64,000 nucleotides of DNA from an uncultured Eubacterium sp. (GCA_900552795.1 USBB01000010.1:8230-72229), one strand, 5' to 3'; numbered from the stretch's first letter, positions 1 through 8,329 are shown. Translations and numbers: made by a program. Notes: generated by a model from the letters alone, not told the origin.

Positions 1-1
1 C

Positions 2-421
2 GGAGCATTCCGTTTTTTGTTAAAGCCTGTTGATGAAGAAAAATTCAACGCCGCTCTTGAAGCATTTTTGCTTTCAACAGAAGAGGAAAAGGTATTGCTT
101 GTGCGTGTAAAAGGTATGAATCACTTTATTAAGGAAAGTAAGATTTCATATATTGAGGGCATTGGGAAGAATTGTATAATTAATTTTGTTGATAAAAGCA
201 AAAAATTCGAGTGCCATGAAACATTATCATCAATGGAACAGAGATTAAAATCAAAGTGCTTTTATAGGTGCTACAAATCATATATTGTCAATATGAAGCA
301 CGTAAATGCTTACAACCGTACCGACGTAGTTCTTAAAAACGGTGACAGCATACTTATGAGCAGGAATAAATATAAAGAATTCACTGAAAAATATTCGGAT
401 TATCTCATGGGACAGAGGTGA
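2..421 (+). CDS. LytTR-family response regulator, C-terminal part (5' end outside window)
   Basis: The reading frame is open from the first bases, so the gene begins upstream of the window and only about 139 codons are seen. The first residues read GAFRFLLKPVDEEKF, the end of a receiver domain with its conserved lysine before proline. The rest is a LytTR DNA-binding domain (about residues 35-135), with the typical IxYIE..GK start and the YRCYKSYIVN segment. Such AgrA/ComE/PlnC-like regulators bind tandem direct repeats upstream of peptide-pheromone or bacteriocin genes. It lies 4 bases before a GHKL kinase and upstream of repeats of that kind (1842-1881), so it most likely controls the peptide genes that follow. 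The target is inferred. Confidence 0.9.
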   Translation, partial: GAFRFLLKPVDEEKFNAALEAFLLSTEEEKVLLVRVKGMNHFIKESKISYIEGIGKNCIINFVDKSKKFECHETLSSMEQRLKSKCFYRCYKSYIVNMKHVNAYNRTDVVLKNGDSILMSRNKYKEFTEKYSDYLMGQR

Positions 422-425
422 TGGG

Positions 426-1736
426 ATGGGCGAATTAGGTATAGCTTTTGTAATTTTCGTTGTATGGGGGATATCTGACTATTTTAGTATTAAGATTGCT
501 TTTGATGAATTTTTTATAATAGAAAATCCAAAAAACAAAGATTATAAATACATGTGGTTAGTATATTATATATTAGTGAGCTGTGTGTATTGTATAAGCA
601 AATACATGAATATATCATCATTATTTGTTGTATTTTATTTCCTGTATTATATGAGGATGGTGCCATTTTTATGGTCTAAATACGGAGTAAAGATTAAAGT
701 TCCTATAGTAGTATTTTTTTATGAGGAAATACAGGCTGTATTTTCATCTAACATAACTATTTTGTTATGTAAAATATCAGATGATTATAAAAATAAATTT
801 TTGATTGATGATTTCTGCGTAACTATAGTATCTGTAATTTTTCTTATCATATTATTAATTTTATTATATTTTCGCAGAAGCAGAACGTTAAATATATGGT
901 TTGCTAATTTGACGGTTATAGAATATATACATTTAGTGATTATAATTTATATTCTTGGTAATATAGAAGCGTTAATATGTTTAGGTGATGAGTATAATAC
1001 GTTTATTCAGGCTTCCATAGTGATTTTGACTTTTCTTATAATTATGCTGATTGTAAGAATTATGGTAGTACATCAGCATAATTATTCGATGGCTAATACT
1101 ATAGATATCTTGGAAGAACAGATTAAAAAAATTGTTGGGTATTATGATGAACTGAATCAAAAGGAGCTTAAATTAAAACAATTCAGACATGATCAAAATA
1201 ATATGTTGATAGCTCTGCATTCTTATATTGAAAAGGGTAAATATGAGAGTGCATTACAGTATATTAAAAAATTAGAAACGATATACCATAGTACAACTAA
1301 TTCTTATGATACGGGGAATTTTGTAGCTGATGCGTTGCTTAGTTCAAAGGCAAGGACAGCAGAACAGATTAATACTAAGATAGATGTAAATGGTATTATT
1401 CCAGCTCAAAAAATAGATGATGTTGATATGGTGATTTTTCTTTCGAATATACTTGATAATGCAATAGAAGCGTGTGAAAAGATTAAAGGGGAAAAGGTTA
1501 TAAACATAGAATCTGTATTAAATGCACAAATGTGGATTTTGATTGTAAAGAATCCTGTAAACAGAAAATTGAACGTAAAAAATAATTATATACCAACATC
1601 TAAAGAAAATAAGGATATTCATGGATATGGTTTGGTGAATATGGAAAGAGTGGTAAAGAATTATGATGGTGTATTAAAACTGCAATGTGAAAATAATGAG
1701 TTCATAGTGCGGGCAACGTTTATGATTAATAAATGA
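426..1736 (+). CDS. GHKL-domain sensor histidine kinase (AgrC/PlnB-like)
   Basis: A 436-residue membrane kinase. About six hydrophobic segments fill residues 1-215. A cytoplasmic helix then carries the phospho-acceptor region FRHDQNN (H255), followed by an ATPase domain with N-box NILDNAIEACE and G-box GYGLVNME. This is the HPK10/GHKL type that senses secreted peptides and phosphorylates LytTR regulators. It starts at an ATG 4 bases after the regulator stop, behind GAGGTG, so the two are co-transcribed. No agrB/agrD pair is visible here; the ligand could be one of the double-glycine peptides downstream, which is inference. Confidence 0.9.
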   Translation: MGELGIAFVIFVVWGISDYFSIKIAFDEFFIIENPKNKDYKYMWLVYYILVSCVYCISKYMNISSLFVVFYFLYYMRMVPFLWSKYGVKIKVPIVVFFYEEIQAVFSSNITILLCKISDDYKNKFLIDDFCVTIVSVIFLIILLILLYFRRSRTLNIWFANLTVIEYIHLVIIIYILGNIEALICLGDEYNTFIQASIVILTFLIIMLIVRIMVVHQHNYSMANTIDILEEQIKKIVGYYDELNQKELKLKQFRHDQNNMLIALHSYIEKGKYESALQYIKKLETIYHSTTNSYDTGNFVADALLSSKARTAEQINTKIDVNGIIPAQKIDDVDMVIFLSNILDNAIEACEKIKGEKVINIESVLNAQMWILIVKNPVNRKLNVKNNYIPTSKENKDIHGYGLVNMERVVKNYDGVLKLQCENNEFIVRATFMINK

Positions 1737-1841
1737 ATAGAGATTGGAAAAAGTCTTTGCAAAGTTTAGTTGATTTGGCTAGAATTTGTAAAGATTTTTT
1801 GCTTTTTAGAGATATTATTCATATTTTTGTGCCTTTAATCT

Positions 1842-1881
1842 ACAATTTATTCCAAAAAATGACAGTTTGTTCCTAATAATG
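1842..1881 (+). promoter_or_regulatory. Tandem LytTR-type direct repeats
   Basis: Two adjacent 20-base copies, ACAATTTATTCCAAAAAATG (1842-1861) and ACAGTTTGTTCCTAATAATG (1862-1881), agree at 16 of 20 positions. LytTR regulators bind pairs of such repeats about two helical turns apart just upstream of a weak -35. A TATTAT -10 candidate follows at 1903-1908. They lie 105 bases after the kinase gene and upstream of the peptide genes. Confidence 0.7.
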
Positions 1882-1948
1882 AAAAAACGAAAAATAATGT
1901 GATATTATATGTCATACAAGGATCTAATATTGCATTTAAAGGAGGGGT

Positions 1949-2122
1949 ATGATTGATATCTAATTGCTTATGTCGATTGATAAGAACATTGACTTGACAG
2001 ATAAATTTGTTTTTAAGAATTAGATTAAAATTGTAAATGCAGTGGTTGTGTATTATAAGGGACATCCAATGGAATTTCAGGATATATGTAATCAATTGTA
2101 TCAGTACATAATTGGAACATAA
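1949..2122 (+). pseudogene. Broken small ORF downstream of the LytTR promoter
   Basis: A strong ribosome site, AAAGGAGGGG (1938-1947), precedes an ATG. The frame runs 58 codons to TAA but is interrupted by TAA at codon 5 and TAG at codon 25. Without them it would make about 57 residues ending VYYKGHPMEFQDICNQLYQY. I do not recognise the product. The good ribosome site and the position behind the regulator-bound promoter suggest a decayed peptide, immunity or regulatory gene. A stretch that merely looks coding is possible. The remainder of 1737-2419 shows only inverted repeats. Confidence 0.35.
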
Positions 2123-2282
2123 GTTATAGCTAATAACAGTGAGATATAATGTGACAAGGAAAACTGACATGATAAGTCAGGAAAACACAGAGATAGATGT
2201 ATGTATGGGAATTAACCCCAATATATTGTAGGAAAAGATATAAATCAGATTTGCAAAAGGCAAGCTGTTTTATATAAAAAGA

Positions 2283-2318
2283 GGACTCTGATAAAATTCG
2301 CGAAAACCACCAGAGTCC
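2283..2318. repeat. Inverted repeat GGACTCTG/CAGAGTCC
   Basis: Perfect 8-base arms GGACTCTG (2283-2290) and CAGAGTCC (2311-2318) around a 20-base loop. There is no U-tract on either strand, so it is not a standard intrinsic terminator. It lies in the leader upstream of the peptide genes. Confidence 0.4.
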
Positions 2319-2333
2319 CAAACAACAAGCACT

Positions 2334-2375
2334 TTTAAGAAAAGTACATAGGTAAAGAATATCACTTTTCTTAAA
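2334..2375. promoter_or_regulatory. 12-bp inverted repeat in the peptide-gene leader
   Basis: Arms TTTAAGAAAAGT (2334-2345) and ACTTTTCTTAAA (2364-2375) are exact complements with an 18-base spacer. They end 44 bases before the first peptide start codon. It could be an operator or an mRNA hairpin affecting peptide expression; the sequence alone does not decide. Confidence 0.4.
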
Positions 2376-2419
2376 TAAGTGTAAAGAAAAATTTAATTAG
2401 GAAAAGGAGATTTAAAACA

Positions 2420-2614
2420 ATGGAAAAAGTTTTAAACAAAGGATTCTGTGAAATGTCACAGAATGAAATTTATGAAACAGATGGTGGCGTGGTAATATGC
2501 GGTGTTACTATTGCTGGTCTGACCTTACTTAAAATTTTTGGTGCATGTGCAGCAACAGGGATTACAGCAGGAATAACAGTTGGATTAAATAATAAAAATA
2601 GAAATTCTAATTAG
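2420..2614 (+). CDS. Double-glycine leader peptide 1 (bacteriocin-like)
   Basis: A 64-residue peptide. The first 23 residues form a class II leader ending EIYETDGG. Cleavage after GG would release about 41 residues: a hydrophobic, glycine/alanine-rich segment with GITAGITVG (GxxxG-type helix packing) and a polar NNKNRNSN tail. The start follows AAGGAG with a 10-base spacer. A second double-glycine peptide begins 10 bases after its stop, as in two-peptide class IIb bacteriocins. A pheromone or other secreted peptide is the alternative. No C39 peptidase-exporter gene is in the window. Confidence 0.8.
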   Translation: MEKVLNKGFCEMSQNEIYETDGGVVICGVTIAGLTLLKIFGACAATGITAGITVGLNNKNRNSN

Positions 2615-2624
2615 GAGGTGACAA

Positions 2625-2777
2625 ATGGAAACATTTGAACAGTTAACTGTTAGTGAATGTGAAACAGTAAATGGTGGCGGAACAATATTGGCAGGATGTG
2701 TTATTGTCGGGGGCTGCATAGTTGTTTTTGGTGCTTGTTTTGCTGTAGGATATGGTCTTGCAAAATGGTTAGGTTAA
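2625..2777 (+). CDS. Double-glycine leader peptide 2 (bacteriocin-like)
   Basis: A 50-residue ORF starting METFEQLTVSECETVNGG. That is an 18-residue leader of the LSxxELxxIxGG type. The predicted 32-residue mature part is very hydrophobic, with two cysteines (AGC, GGC) plus GAC and GYGLAKWLG at the end. It starts behind TTAGGAGGTGAC, the best ribosome site in the locus. Size, leader and adjacency to peptide 1 suggest a two-component bacteriocin. Activity is inferred. Confidence 0.78.
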   Translation: METFEQLTVSECETVNGGGTILAGCVIVGGCIVVFGACFAVGYGLAKWLG

Positions 2778-2837
2778 TCTTTAAAATATATTTATAATTT
2801 ATGGTGAGATCAAAGTGCTGAAAGGATATTTTTTGAT

Positions 2838-3005
2838 ATGGGAAAATTATTAGTAATTGTAGGAATTTTTATATTGTTTGCAGTTTTATTGGTAAATCGT
2901 ATTGTATTCCAGATGTCAGATATAATGAATATCATATTATGTGTTATTGCAGCAATATTTATGATAGCAGGAATATTAATTAAAGATTTGAAAATTCACC
3001 GATAA
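2838..3005 (+). CDS. Small two-helix membrane protein, possible immunity protein
   Basis: A 55-residue ORF, MGKLLVIVGIFILFAVLL at the N-terminus. Two hydrophobic helices (about residues 4-20 and 30-48) are separated by a short loop, with a basic tail KDLKIHR. It lies 60 bases after peptide 2. AAAGGA is present 12 bases upstream of the ATG. Class II bacteriocin loci often carry such small membrane immunity proteins directly after the peptides, which is the only basis for that reading. No family is recognised. Confidence 0.55.
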   Translation: MGKLLVIVGIFILFAVLLVNRIVFQMSDIMNIILCVIAAIFMIAGILIKDLKIHR

Positions 3006-3036
3006 AATCAGAATATATCCAGAATGCTAAGAAAGA

Positions 3037-3063
3037 GGGGCTGTTTGTAAAATATACAGTCCC
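3037..3063 (+). terminator. Possible weak terminator after the peptide genes
   Basis: Arms GGGGCTGT (3037-3044) and ACAGTCCC (3056-3063) form a stem of about 8 pairs with one G-U. The following bases TATAGTATTT are only moderately T-rich, so termination would be partial. Confidence 0.35.
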
Positions 3064-3124
3064 TATAGTATTTATGAATAAGACAAATTAAAAATGGTTA
3101 TATGCATGCAAGGAATGGATTTGA

Positions 3125-3205
3125 TTGATATGCTTCAAGAGAAAAAACGAAATTACTAATTAAAAATGAAATGTTTTAGGAAAATAATATATAGAAGCAT
3201 ATCAA
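3125..3205. repeat. Separated 12-bp inverted repeat before the zincin gene
   Basis: TTGATATGCTTC (3125-3136) and GAAGCATATCAA (3194-3205) are perfect complements 57 bases apart. The right arm ends 2 bases before the AAGGAG ribosome site (3208-3213) of the next gene, so the mRNA stem could influence its translation. Confidence 0.45.
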
Positions 3206-3224
3206 ACAAGGAGAAGTGATTATT

Positions 3225-3941
3225 TTGAGCAAAATGAAAAATAGCATATTATTCGTTATAAGTGTAATGGTAACTGTTGCTGCGATATATGTTGTTTTAG
3301 ATAAGTATAATATAGGTTTGTGGCATTTTTTTCAATATATTCTGATTGTGTTAGTAATTTCTTTCGTTTATATTTTTATGCATGAATGTATGCATTTTTT
3401 TGTGGCATATATGTTTGATATGAAGATAGTATTTTTGAAATATTTTCATCTGATGTTTCTTTTTGATGAAAATAAAATAAAAAAATATAAAGGCAAAGAT
3501 TTTGGTGGCGCAGGGAATATCTTAGTGTTTCCTACATGGAAAAATACTTCGAAGCAATGGTTGATATACTTAATTGTGCCATATATTTTTAGTTTTATTA
3601 TAACAGGGATATTATTTTTTATAAAAATGAATTATGTATATGATAATATAGCGTTGAATTGTATGGTGTATATGGGGATATTTTACTGTTTATGGTGCAT
3701 TATCCCAATTAAAGGAAGTGATGTATATTACGTTTGGCTTTATATTTTTAAAAGAACCCAATTTGAGGTTATTTATAGAACCTTGTTATTAAATTATGCA
3801 CTTATATTTGGTGATATGGACTATGAAGGATATTTCATAACAGAAATACCAAATCTAAGATTAGATAGTGAGGCTATGCAGGATTGGATTTTTTCTGATT
3901 TGAAGTATGAAATAGATTTAATTTTGATTGGACAATATTGA
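3225..3941 (+). CDS. Membrane HExxH metalloprotease-like protein (DUF3267-like)
   Basis: An integral membrane protein of about 238 residues with four to six hydrophobic segments. The motif MHECMHFF (HExxH) lies at the end of the second segment and predicts a zinc-metalloprotease fold like DUF3267/M50-type zincins. Start choice: TTG at 3225 lies 11 bases after AAGGAG, while GTG at 3216 is only 2 bases from it; both give the same protein body. It lies between the peptides and an ABC exporter, so it could process, mature or protect against the peptides. The C39 peptidase usual for GG leaders is missing here. The function is inferred. Confidence 0.7.
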   Translation: MSKMKNSILFVISVMVTVAAIYVVLDKYNIGLWHFFQYILIVLVISFVYIFMHECMHFFVAYMFDMKIVFLKYFHLMFLFDENKIKKYKGKDFGGAGNILVFPTWKNTSKQWLIYLIVPYIFSFIITGILFFIKMNYVYDNIALNCMVYMGIFYCLWCIIPIKGSDVYYVWLYIFKRTQFEVIYRTLLLNYALIFGDMDYEGYFITEIPNLRLDSEAMQDWIFSDLKYEIDLILIGQY

Positions 3942-3958
3942 AAGGAATTTCAAATAGA

Positions 3959-4840
3959 ATGGTGGAATCGATATTACAGATTAATAAATTAAATAAAAGT
4001 TATGGTAAGCAGCGGGTGCTGGATGATGTTTCGTTTAAAATCGGACAGGGGGAAATTGTAGGTTTATTGGGGCATAACGGTGCCGGAAAAAGTACTCTTA
4101 TAAAATGTCTGATGGGAGTAATAGAAAGCTATTCGGGGGAAATATATGTCTGTGATAATAATGTAAAAAATAACCATGAATGTATAATGAAAAATGTTGG
4201 CGTTTTATTGGAGCCATCTTTTTGTGAGTATTTGACGGCAAAGAAAAATCTTGAGTTGTTAAGTTCGCTTTCTGATGAAGCTGATAATGAAAGAATAGAC
4301 GCTGTTTTAGAAATGGTTTCGCTTAAAAGAGCAGCTTATAAAAAAGTGGGTGAGTTTTCTTTCGGAATGAAACAGAGGCTTGGATTGGCTCAGGTATTGT
4401 TGTCAAATCCTAAATTAATTGTGTTGGATGAACCTATGGTCGGCTTGGATCCGTTGGGCATTGAGATAATTAAGAAAATAATTGTTGACTGCAGTAAAAG
4501 GAATGTAGCTGTATTATTCTCAAGTCACCAGATAAATGATGTTTTTGATATTTGTAACAGAGCTGTTGTACTGAATGAGGGGAAAATAGTATATGATGAT
4601 AACGTATTAGAGCTTATGAAAAGAGACTATATTTTACAGGTTGATTGTGATTGTTCTTTGCATGAAAAAGAGTTGATGCAGATTTTACCGGATTGTGTAA
4701 TTAATGGTAATAAAATTATTTTCAGCGATTCAGAAAAAATCAATGAAATTTTGCACCTTTTTGTTGTGAAAGATATAAAAATCATTGATTTTAACTGCGA
4801 GAACAATATGGATAATCTGAAAAGGCTAATGCAGCAGTAA
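3959..4840 (+). CDS. ABC transporter ATP-binding protein (peptide export or self-protection)
   Basis: About 293 residues. Walker A is GHNGAGKST; the signature region FSFGMKQRLGLAQVLL replaces LSGGQ; Walker B is LIVLDEPMVGLD, with the H-switch SSHQ. This matches the BcrA/NatA class with a C-terminal extension of about 80 residues. The frame is open from a TTG at 3938 inside the previous stop, but ATG 3959 follows AAAGGA and gives the usual N-terminus. Followed after 11 bases by its permease. BcrA-like pairs often give resistance to, or export, peptide antibiotics, which fits the bacteriocin context. Confidence 0.88.
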   Translation: MVESILQINKLNKSYGKQRVLDDVSFKIGQGEIVGLLGHNGAGKSTLIKCLMGVIESYSGEIYVCDNNVKNNHECIMKNVGVLLEPSFCEYLTAKKNLELLSSLSDEADNERIDAVLEMVSLKRAAYKKVGEFSFGMKQRLGLAQVLLSNPKLIVLDEPMVGLDPLGIEIIKKIIVDCSKRNVAVLFSSHQINDVFDICNRAVVLNEGKIVYDDNVLELMKRDYILQVDCDCSLHEKELMQILPDCVINGNKIIFSDSEKINEILHLFVVKDIKIIDFNCENNMDNLKRLMQQ

Positions 4841-4851
4841 GGGGGAAAGAA

Positions 4852-5634
4852 ATGTTAAAATTATTACGTGCACAGTTAATAAAAGTTTTTCTTCGCAATG
4901 ATGTAAAAAGTGTGTTGATTATTTTTGCGGTTTTGCCAATAAGTATTTCATTTTTAATATCAATCGAGAGCGGTATTATTCAAATTGGTGATTCTGTTTT
5001 TACAGGAATGGGTTATGCGTCGGTTGTTGTAGGACTGCTTAACAGTTTGTTGTTAATTAATGTAACGATGGCGTTAATTACTACTTCCCTTGTTTCTAAA
5101 GAGATAGATTGCGGCTTGGATTCTATGTACATAACGAAAGTAAAGAAGCGGGAAAATATTGTGGTTTCAAAGTTGGTGATATTAGATGCAGTTGCGCTAA
5201 TATTGTTTGCAGTACTTATTTTTTCGGCAATATCTGGTTGGTTTATTTTTTTGAAAGATTCTTCTTTTGGTAAGCCTTATATTCTTTCAAGCGACAGAGA
5301 TGAAAATATCTTGCTGATTTATACTATAATCAGTTCTTTTTTGGAAATTGTTGTTATGAATAAAATATATGTGCTGTTTTCAATGCTTTTTAAATACGGA
5401 AAAGCGGTAGTGTTCAGTTTTTTGACAATAGTAGTATTTAAGCTGTTAATAAATATAGAACAAATAAGAGATTGGTTTCCCGGCTATATCGGTTCGGGCT
5501 TAAGTTTGCAGGGCTATAGTGGTGAGGAACTGATATTTAAAGGTTTGTGGGGGATTATTTTGCTGCTTTTTTATGCTGCTGCTGTTTTCTTTGTAAATTA
5601 TTGCATATATAAGAAAATGGATTTGTCACATTAG
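4852..5634 (+). CDS. ABC-2-type permease, partner of the preceding ATPase
   Basis: A 260-residue hydrophobic protein with about six membrane segments and a polar stretch near residues 138-155. It starts 11 bases after the ATPase stop behind GGGGGAAAG. Size, topology and position fit the membrane half of a BcrAB/NatAB-type transporter. It is the last gene of the peptide locus; a promoter for purA follows about 107 bases later. Confidence 0.8.
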   Translation: MLKLLRAQLIKVFLRNDVKSVLIIFAVLPISISFLISIESGIIQIGDSVFTGMGYASVVVGLLNSLLLINVTMALITTSLVSKEIDCGLDSMYITKVKKRENIVVSKLVILDAVALILFAVLIFSAISGWFIFLKDSSFGKPYILSSDRDENILLIYTIISSFLEIVVMNKIYVLFSMLFKYGKAVVFSFLTIVVFKLLINIEQIRDWFPGYIGSGLSLQGYSGEELIFKGLWGIILLLFYAAAVFFVNYCIYKKMDLSH

Positions 5635-5740
5635 CAGAATTTTTGGAAACAAATATATCACAGGAGTACGATGATTAACTGTAAAAATCAGGTTTGCCGG
5701 AAAAATTTTTGTTGAACTCATAAATAAAATTAAAATCTAA

Positions 5741-5770
5741 TTGATTGAAGCGCGGGGTATGTGGTATCAT
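5741..5770 (+). promoter_or_regulatory. Likely sigma-A promoter for purA
   Basis: TTGATT (5741-5746), 18-base spacer, TATCAT (5765-5770), about 70 bases before the purA start. The transcript leader would include a GCCG/CGGC mini-hairpin (5810-5826) directly before the ribosome site. Confidence 0.5.
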
Positions 5771-5841
5771 ATTTAAGTATGAGTTGAACTCATCGTGATT
5801 TATATATATGCCGCCTTTATGTCGGCAGAATGGAGGAAACT

Positions 5842-7137
5842 ATGGTAAAAGCTATTGTTGGCGCTAACTGGGGTGACGAAGGTAAAGGAAAGATTACGGA
5901 TATGCTCGCCGAGGAGTCTGATATTATTGTAAGATTTCAGGGTGGAAGCAATGCCGGACACACAATCATTAATGATTATGGTAAATTCGCACTTCATCTT
6001 CTGCCATCAGGTGTTTTTTATGATCACACAACAAGTATTATAGGTAATGGTGTCGCACTTAATATTCCATATCTTGTGAAGGAATTAAAGAGTCTTACAG
6101 ATAGGAATGTGCCTATGCCTAAAATTCTTGTTTCAGATAGAGCACAGATATTGATGCCTTACCATGTTGATTTTGATACATATGAAGAGGAAAGACTTGC
6201 AGGAAAATCATTTGGTTCTACAAAATCAGGTATTGCACCTTTCTATTCAGACAAATATGCAAAGATTGGCTTCCAGGTAAGCGAGCTGTTTGGAGACGAG
6301 CAGGAGCTTAAGGATAAGATTGCTAATATATGTCAGATAAAGAACGTTATGTTGGAACATCTTTATCATAAGCCATTATTAAAAGAAGAAGAGATATTTA
6401 ATACGCTTATGGAGTATAAGGAAATGGTTGCTCCATATGTTACAGATACATCGGCATATCTTCACAAGGCACTTAAAGAGGGCAAGAAAGTACTTCTTGA
6501 GGGTCAGCTTGGGTCATTAAAGGATCCTGACCATGGAATTTATCCTATGGTTACATCATCATCAACGCTTGCGCCATACGGAGCAATAGGAGCCGGTATA
6601 CCTGCATCATCTATAAAAGATGTTGTGACGGTAGTTAAGGCGTATTCATCTGCTGTCGGTGCTGGGGCTTTTGTAAGTGAAATATTCGGTGAAGAGGCGG
6701 ATGAACTTAGAAAGCGCGGTGGTGACGGCGGTGAATTCGGTGTGACAACAGGACGTCCGAGAAGAATGGGCTGGTTTGATGCAGTTGCATCACGTTACGG
6801 TGTAAGAATGCAGGGAACAACAGAGGTAGCGCTTACAGTTATCGATGTTCTTGGCTATCTTGATGAAATTCCTATGTGCGTAGGTTATGAGATAGATGGA
6901 AAGGTTACAAAGGACTTCCCTACTACTGCACAGCTTGAGAAAGCTAAACCTGTGCTTAAGACATTTCCGGGCTGGAAGTCAGATATAAGAGGCATTACAA
7001 AGTATGAGGATTTGCCTGTTGAGTGCAGAAATTATATCGAAGCTATCGAAGCAGAGATAGAGGCACCGATTACAATGGTATCAAATGGTCCTGGAAGACA
7101 TGAAATTATTCACAGAGTGAGCAATTATTCAAAATAA
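5842..7137 (+). CDS. purA: Adenylosuccinate synthetase
   Basis: 431 residues from ATG 5842, which follows GGAGG by 5 bases; the in-frame ATG at 5830 overlaps that site. It joins IMP and aspartate using GTP to make adenylosuccinate, the first step from IMP to AMP. The N-terminal P-loop reads GANWGDEGKGK (residues 7-17). Further family motifs are GGSNAGHT, KSFGSTKSGIAPFYSDK and TTGRPRRMGWFDA. Full length for the family. It stands alone with its own promoter and terminator. Confidence 0.97.
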   Translation: MVKAIVGANWGDEGKGKITDMLAEESDIIVRFQGGSNAGHTIINDYGKFALHLLPSGVFYDHTTSIIGNGVALNIPYLVKELKSLTDRNVPMPKILVSDRAQILMPYHVDFDTYEEERLAGKSFGSTKSGIAPFYSDKYAKIGFQVSELFGDEQELKDKIANICQIKNVMLEHLYHKPLLKEEEIFNTLMEYKEMVAPYVTDTSAYLHKALKEGKKVLLEGQLGSLKDPDHGIYPMVTSSSTLAPYGAIGAGIPASSIKDVVTVVKAYSSAVGAGAFVSEIFGEEADELRKRGGDGGEFGVTTGRPRRMGWFDAVASRYGVRMQGTTEVALTVIDVLGYLDEIPMCVGYEIDGKVTKDFPTTAQLEKAKPVLKTFPGWKSDIRGITKYEDLPVECRNYIEAIEAEIEAPITMVSNGPGRHEIIHRVSNYSK

Positions 7138-7152
7138 ATTATAATGATAATT

Positions 7153-7187
7153 ACAGCAGCTGCATTTTGTGGCTGCTGTTAATTTTT
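7153..7187 (+). terminator. Intrinsic terminator after purA
   Basis: ACAGCAGC (7153-7160) pairs with GCTGCTGT (7172-7179), followed by TAATTTTT. It ends purA transcription. Confidence 0.8.
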
Positions 7188-7299
7188 CACACAGCTATTT
7201 GTGCCGCAGGCGCCACAAAGTAGCTTTTATCGCAGGGTCAAATTTGATATTTGCCTCGCGATTCCTCCGACACAAAGCGTCTGCGGAATGGAGAATATT

Positions 7300-7947
7300 A
7301 TGAAGTTTGAAAAATATTTTGATCATACTGTTTTAAAGCCTGATGCGACTAAAAATGAGGTGTATGAGATTTGTAAGCAGGCAAAAGAATATGGCTTTGC
7401 TTCTGTATGTGTAAATGAATATTATGCAGGTTATGTAAAGGAACTGCTTGCAGGAACAGATATTGCAGTTTGTGTAGTTGTAGGCTTTCCGCTCGGAGCA
7501 GTAAGCAGTGAAATAAAATCATATGAGACAAAAGCAGCAGTCAGCAAAGGTGCCGACGAGATTGATATGGTGATAAATGTAGGCGCTTTAAAAGATAAAG
7601 ATTATGAATATGTGGAAAATGATATAAGAACTGTCAGAAATGCTTGCGAAGGCAAAGTGCTAAAAGTCATTATAGAGACCTGCCTGCTTAACGAGGAAGA
7701 GAAGATTAAAGCGTGTGATCTTGCAGTTAAGGCCGGCGCGGATTTTGTAAAAACATCAACGGGATTTAGCAGCGGCGGTGCAACTTTAAATGACGTGGCG
7801 CTTATGAAAAAGACAGTCGGGAATAAGGCAAAAGTAAAGGCATCAGGCGGTATAAGAGATTATAACACTGCTGATGCCATGATAAGTGCGGGTGCTGACA
7901 GACTTGGAACGAGTGCAACCGTAAAAATTATTAATATGAGAGACTAA
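7300..7947 (+). CDS. deoC: Deoxyribose-phosphate aldolase
   Basis: 216 residues from ATG 7300, which follows GGAATGGAG; the longer frame from 7201 has no homologous N-terminus. It cleaves 2-deoxyribose-5-phosphate to glyceraldehyde-3-phosphate and acetaldehyde in deoxynucleoside catabolism. Visible family motifs are FDHTVLKPDAT, VGFPLG, DEIDMVINVGALK, KVIIETCLL and the Schiff-base lysine in VKTSTGFSSGGAT, then KASGGIR. Full length. The leader contains a short hairpin next to the ribosome site. Confidence 0.95.
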   Translation: MKFEKYFDHTVLKPDATKNEVYEICKQAKEYGFASVCVNEYYAGYVKELLAGTDIAVCVVVGFPLGAVSSEIKSYETKAAVSKGADEIDMVINVGALKDKDYEYVENDIRTVRNACEGKVLKVIIETCLLNEEEKIKACDLAVKAGADFVKTSTGFSSGGATLNDVALMKKTVGNKAKVKASGGIRDYNTADAMISAGADRLGTSATVKIINMRD

Positions 7948-7985
7948 TTATAATATGCTGTTGTACCGATATAATCAGTGAATGA

Positions 7986-8201
7986 TTATTTATGGTTTCT
8001 GCGGTTCAGAAGCTTGTATACAAGCATCATGGCGTATATCACAACAGGAAGTGCTATGTCTGTGAATACAAGAGCTTTGAAAATTTTGTTTGAAGTTTCT
8101 GTGTTTATAAATGCAGTTACCAGAGTTGCAATGATAATAAGTCCCCATAATATAATTGCTGTAAGAGCAGCGATTCTTTTGACATTTTTTGAAATTTTCA
8201 T
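7986..8201 (-). CDS. Small membrane protein, unknown function
   Basis: 71 residues, MKISKNVKRIAALTAII at the N-terminus, with two hydrophobic helices (about 9-31 and 45-63) and a basic C-terminus LLNRRNHK. The minus-strand start follows AGAAAAGG by about 9 bases. Both other-frame ORFs here have poorer composition. It faces deoC tail to tail, 38 bases apart. No family recognised. Confidence 0.6.
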   Translation of the reverse strand: MKISKNVKRIAALTAIILWGLIIIATLVTAFINTETSNKIFKALVFTDIALPVVIYAMMLVYKLLNRRNHK

Positions 8202-8329
8202 AATTATTTACCTTTTCTGATTTATATTTTAGTGATATAATCATATTACCATAAAGGTGTATTAAGTAAAAGTATTTATTGTTGTTGTTAAAAGGCATGG
8301 AGGCCGCAAATATACAAGGAGGGTTGATT

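Noticed and set aside
2169..2231. 20-residue AgrD-like peptide
   Set aside because: Contains one Cys near the end but lacks the amphipathic leader, the acidic tail and any AgrB; not strong enough to call a gene.
1847..2321. Minus-strand ORFs of 107 and 63 residues in the peptide-gene leader
   Set aside because: AT-rich, Cys/His/Leu-biased translation without ribosome sites; the plus strand holds promoter repeats and a broken ORF.
3216..3224. GTG 3216 as start of the zincin gene
   Set aside because: Only 2 bases from AAGGAG; TTG 3225 is more plausible, though the difference is three residues.
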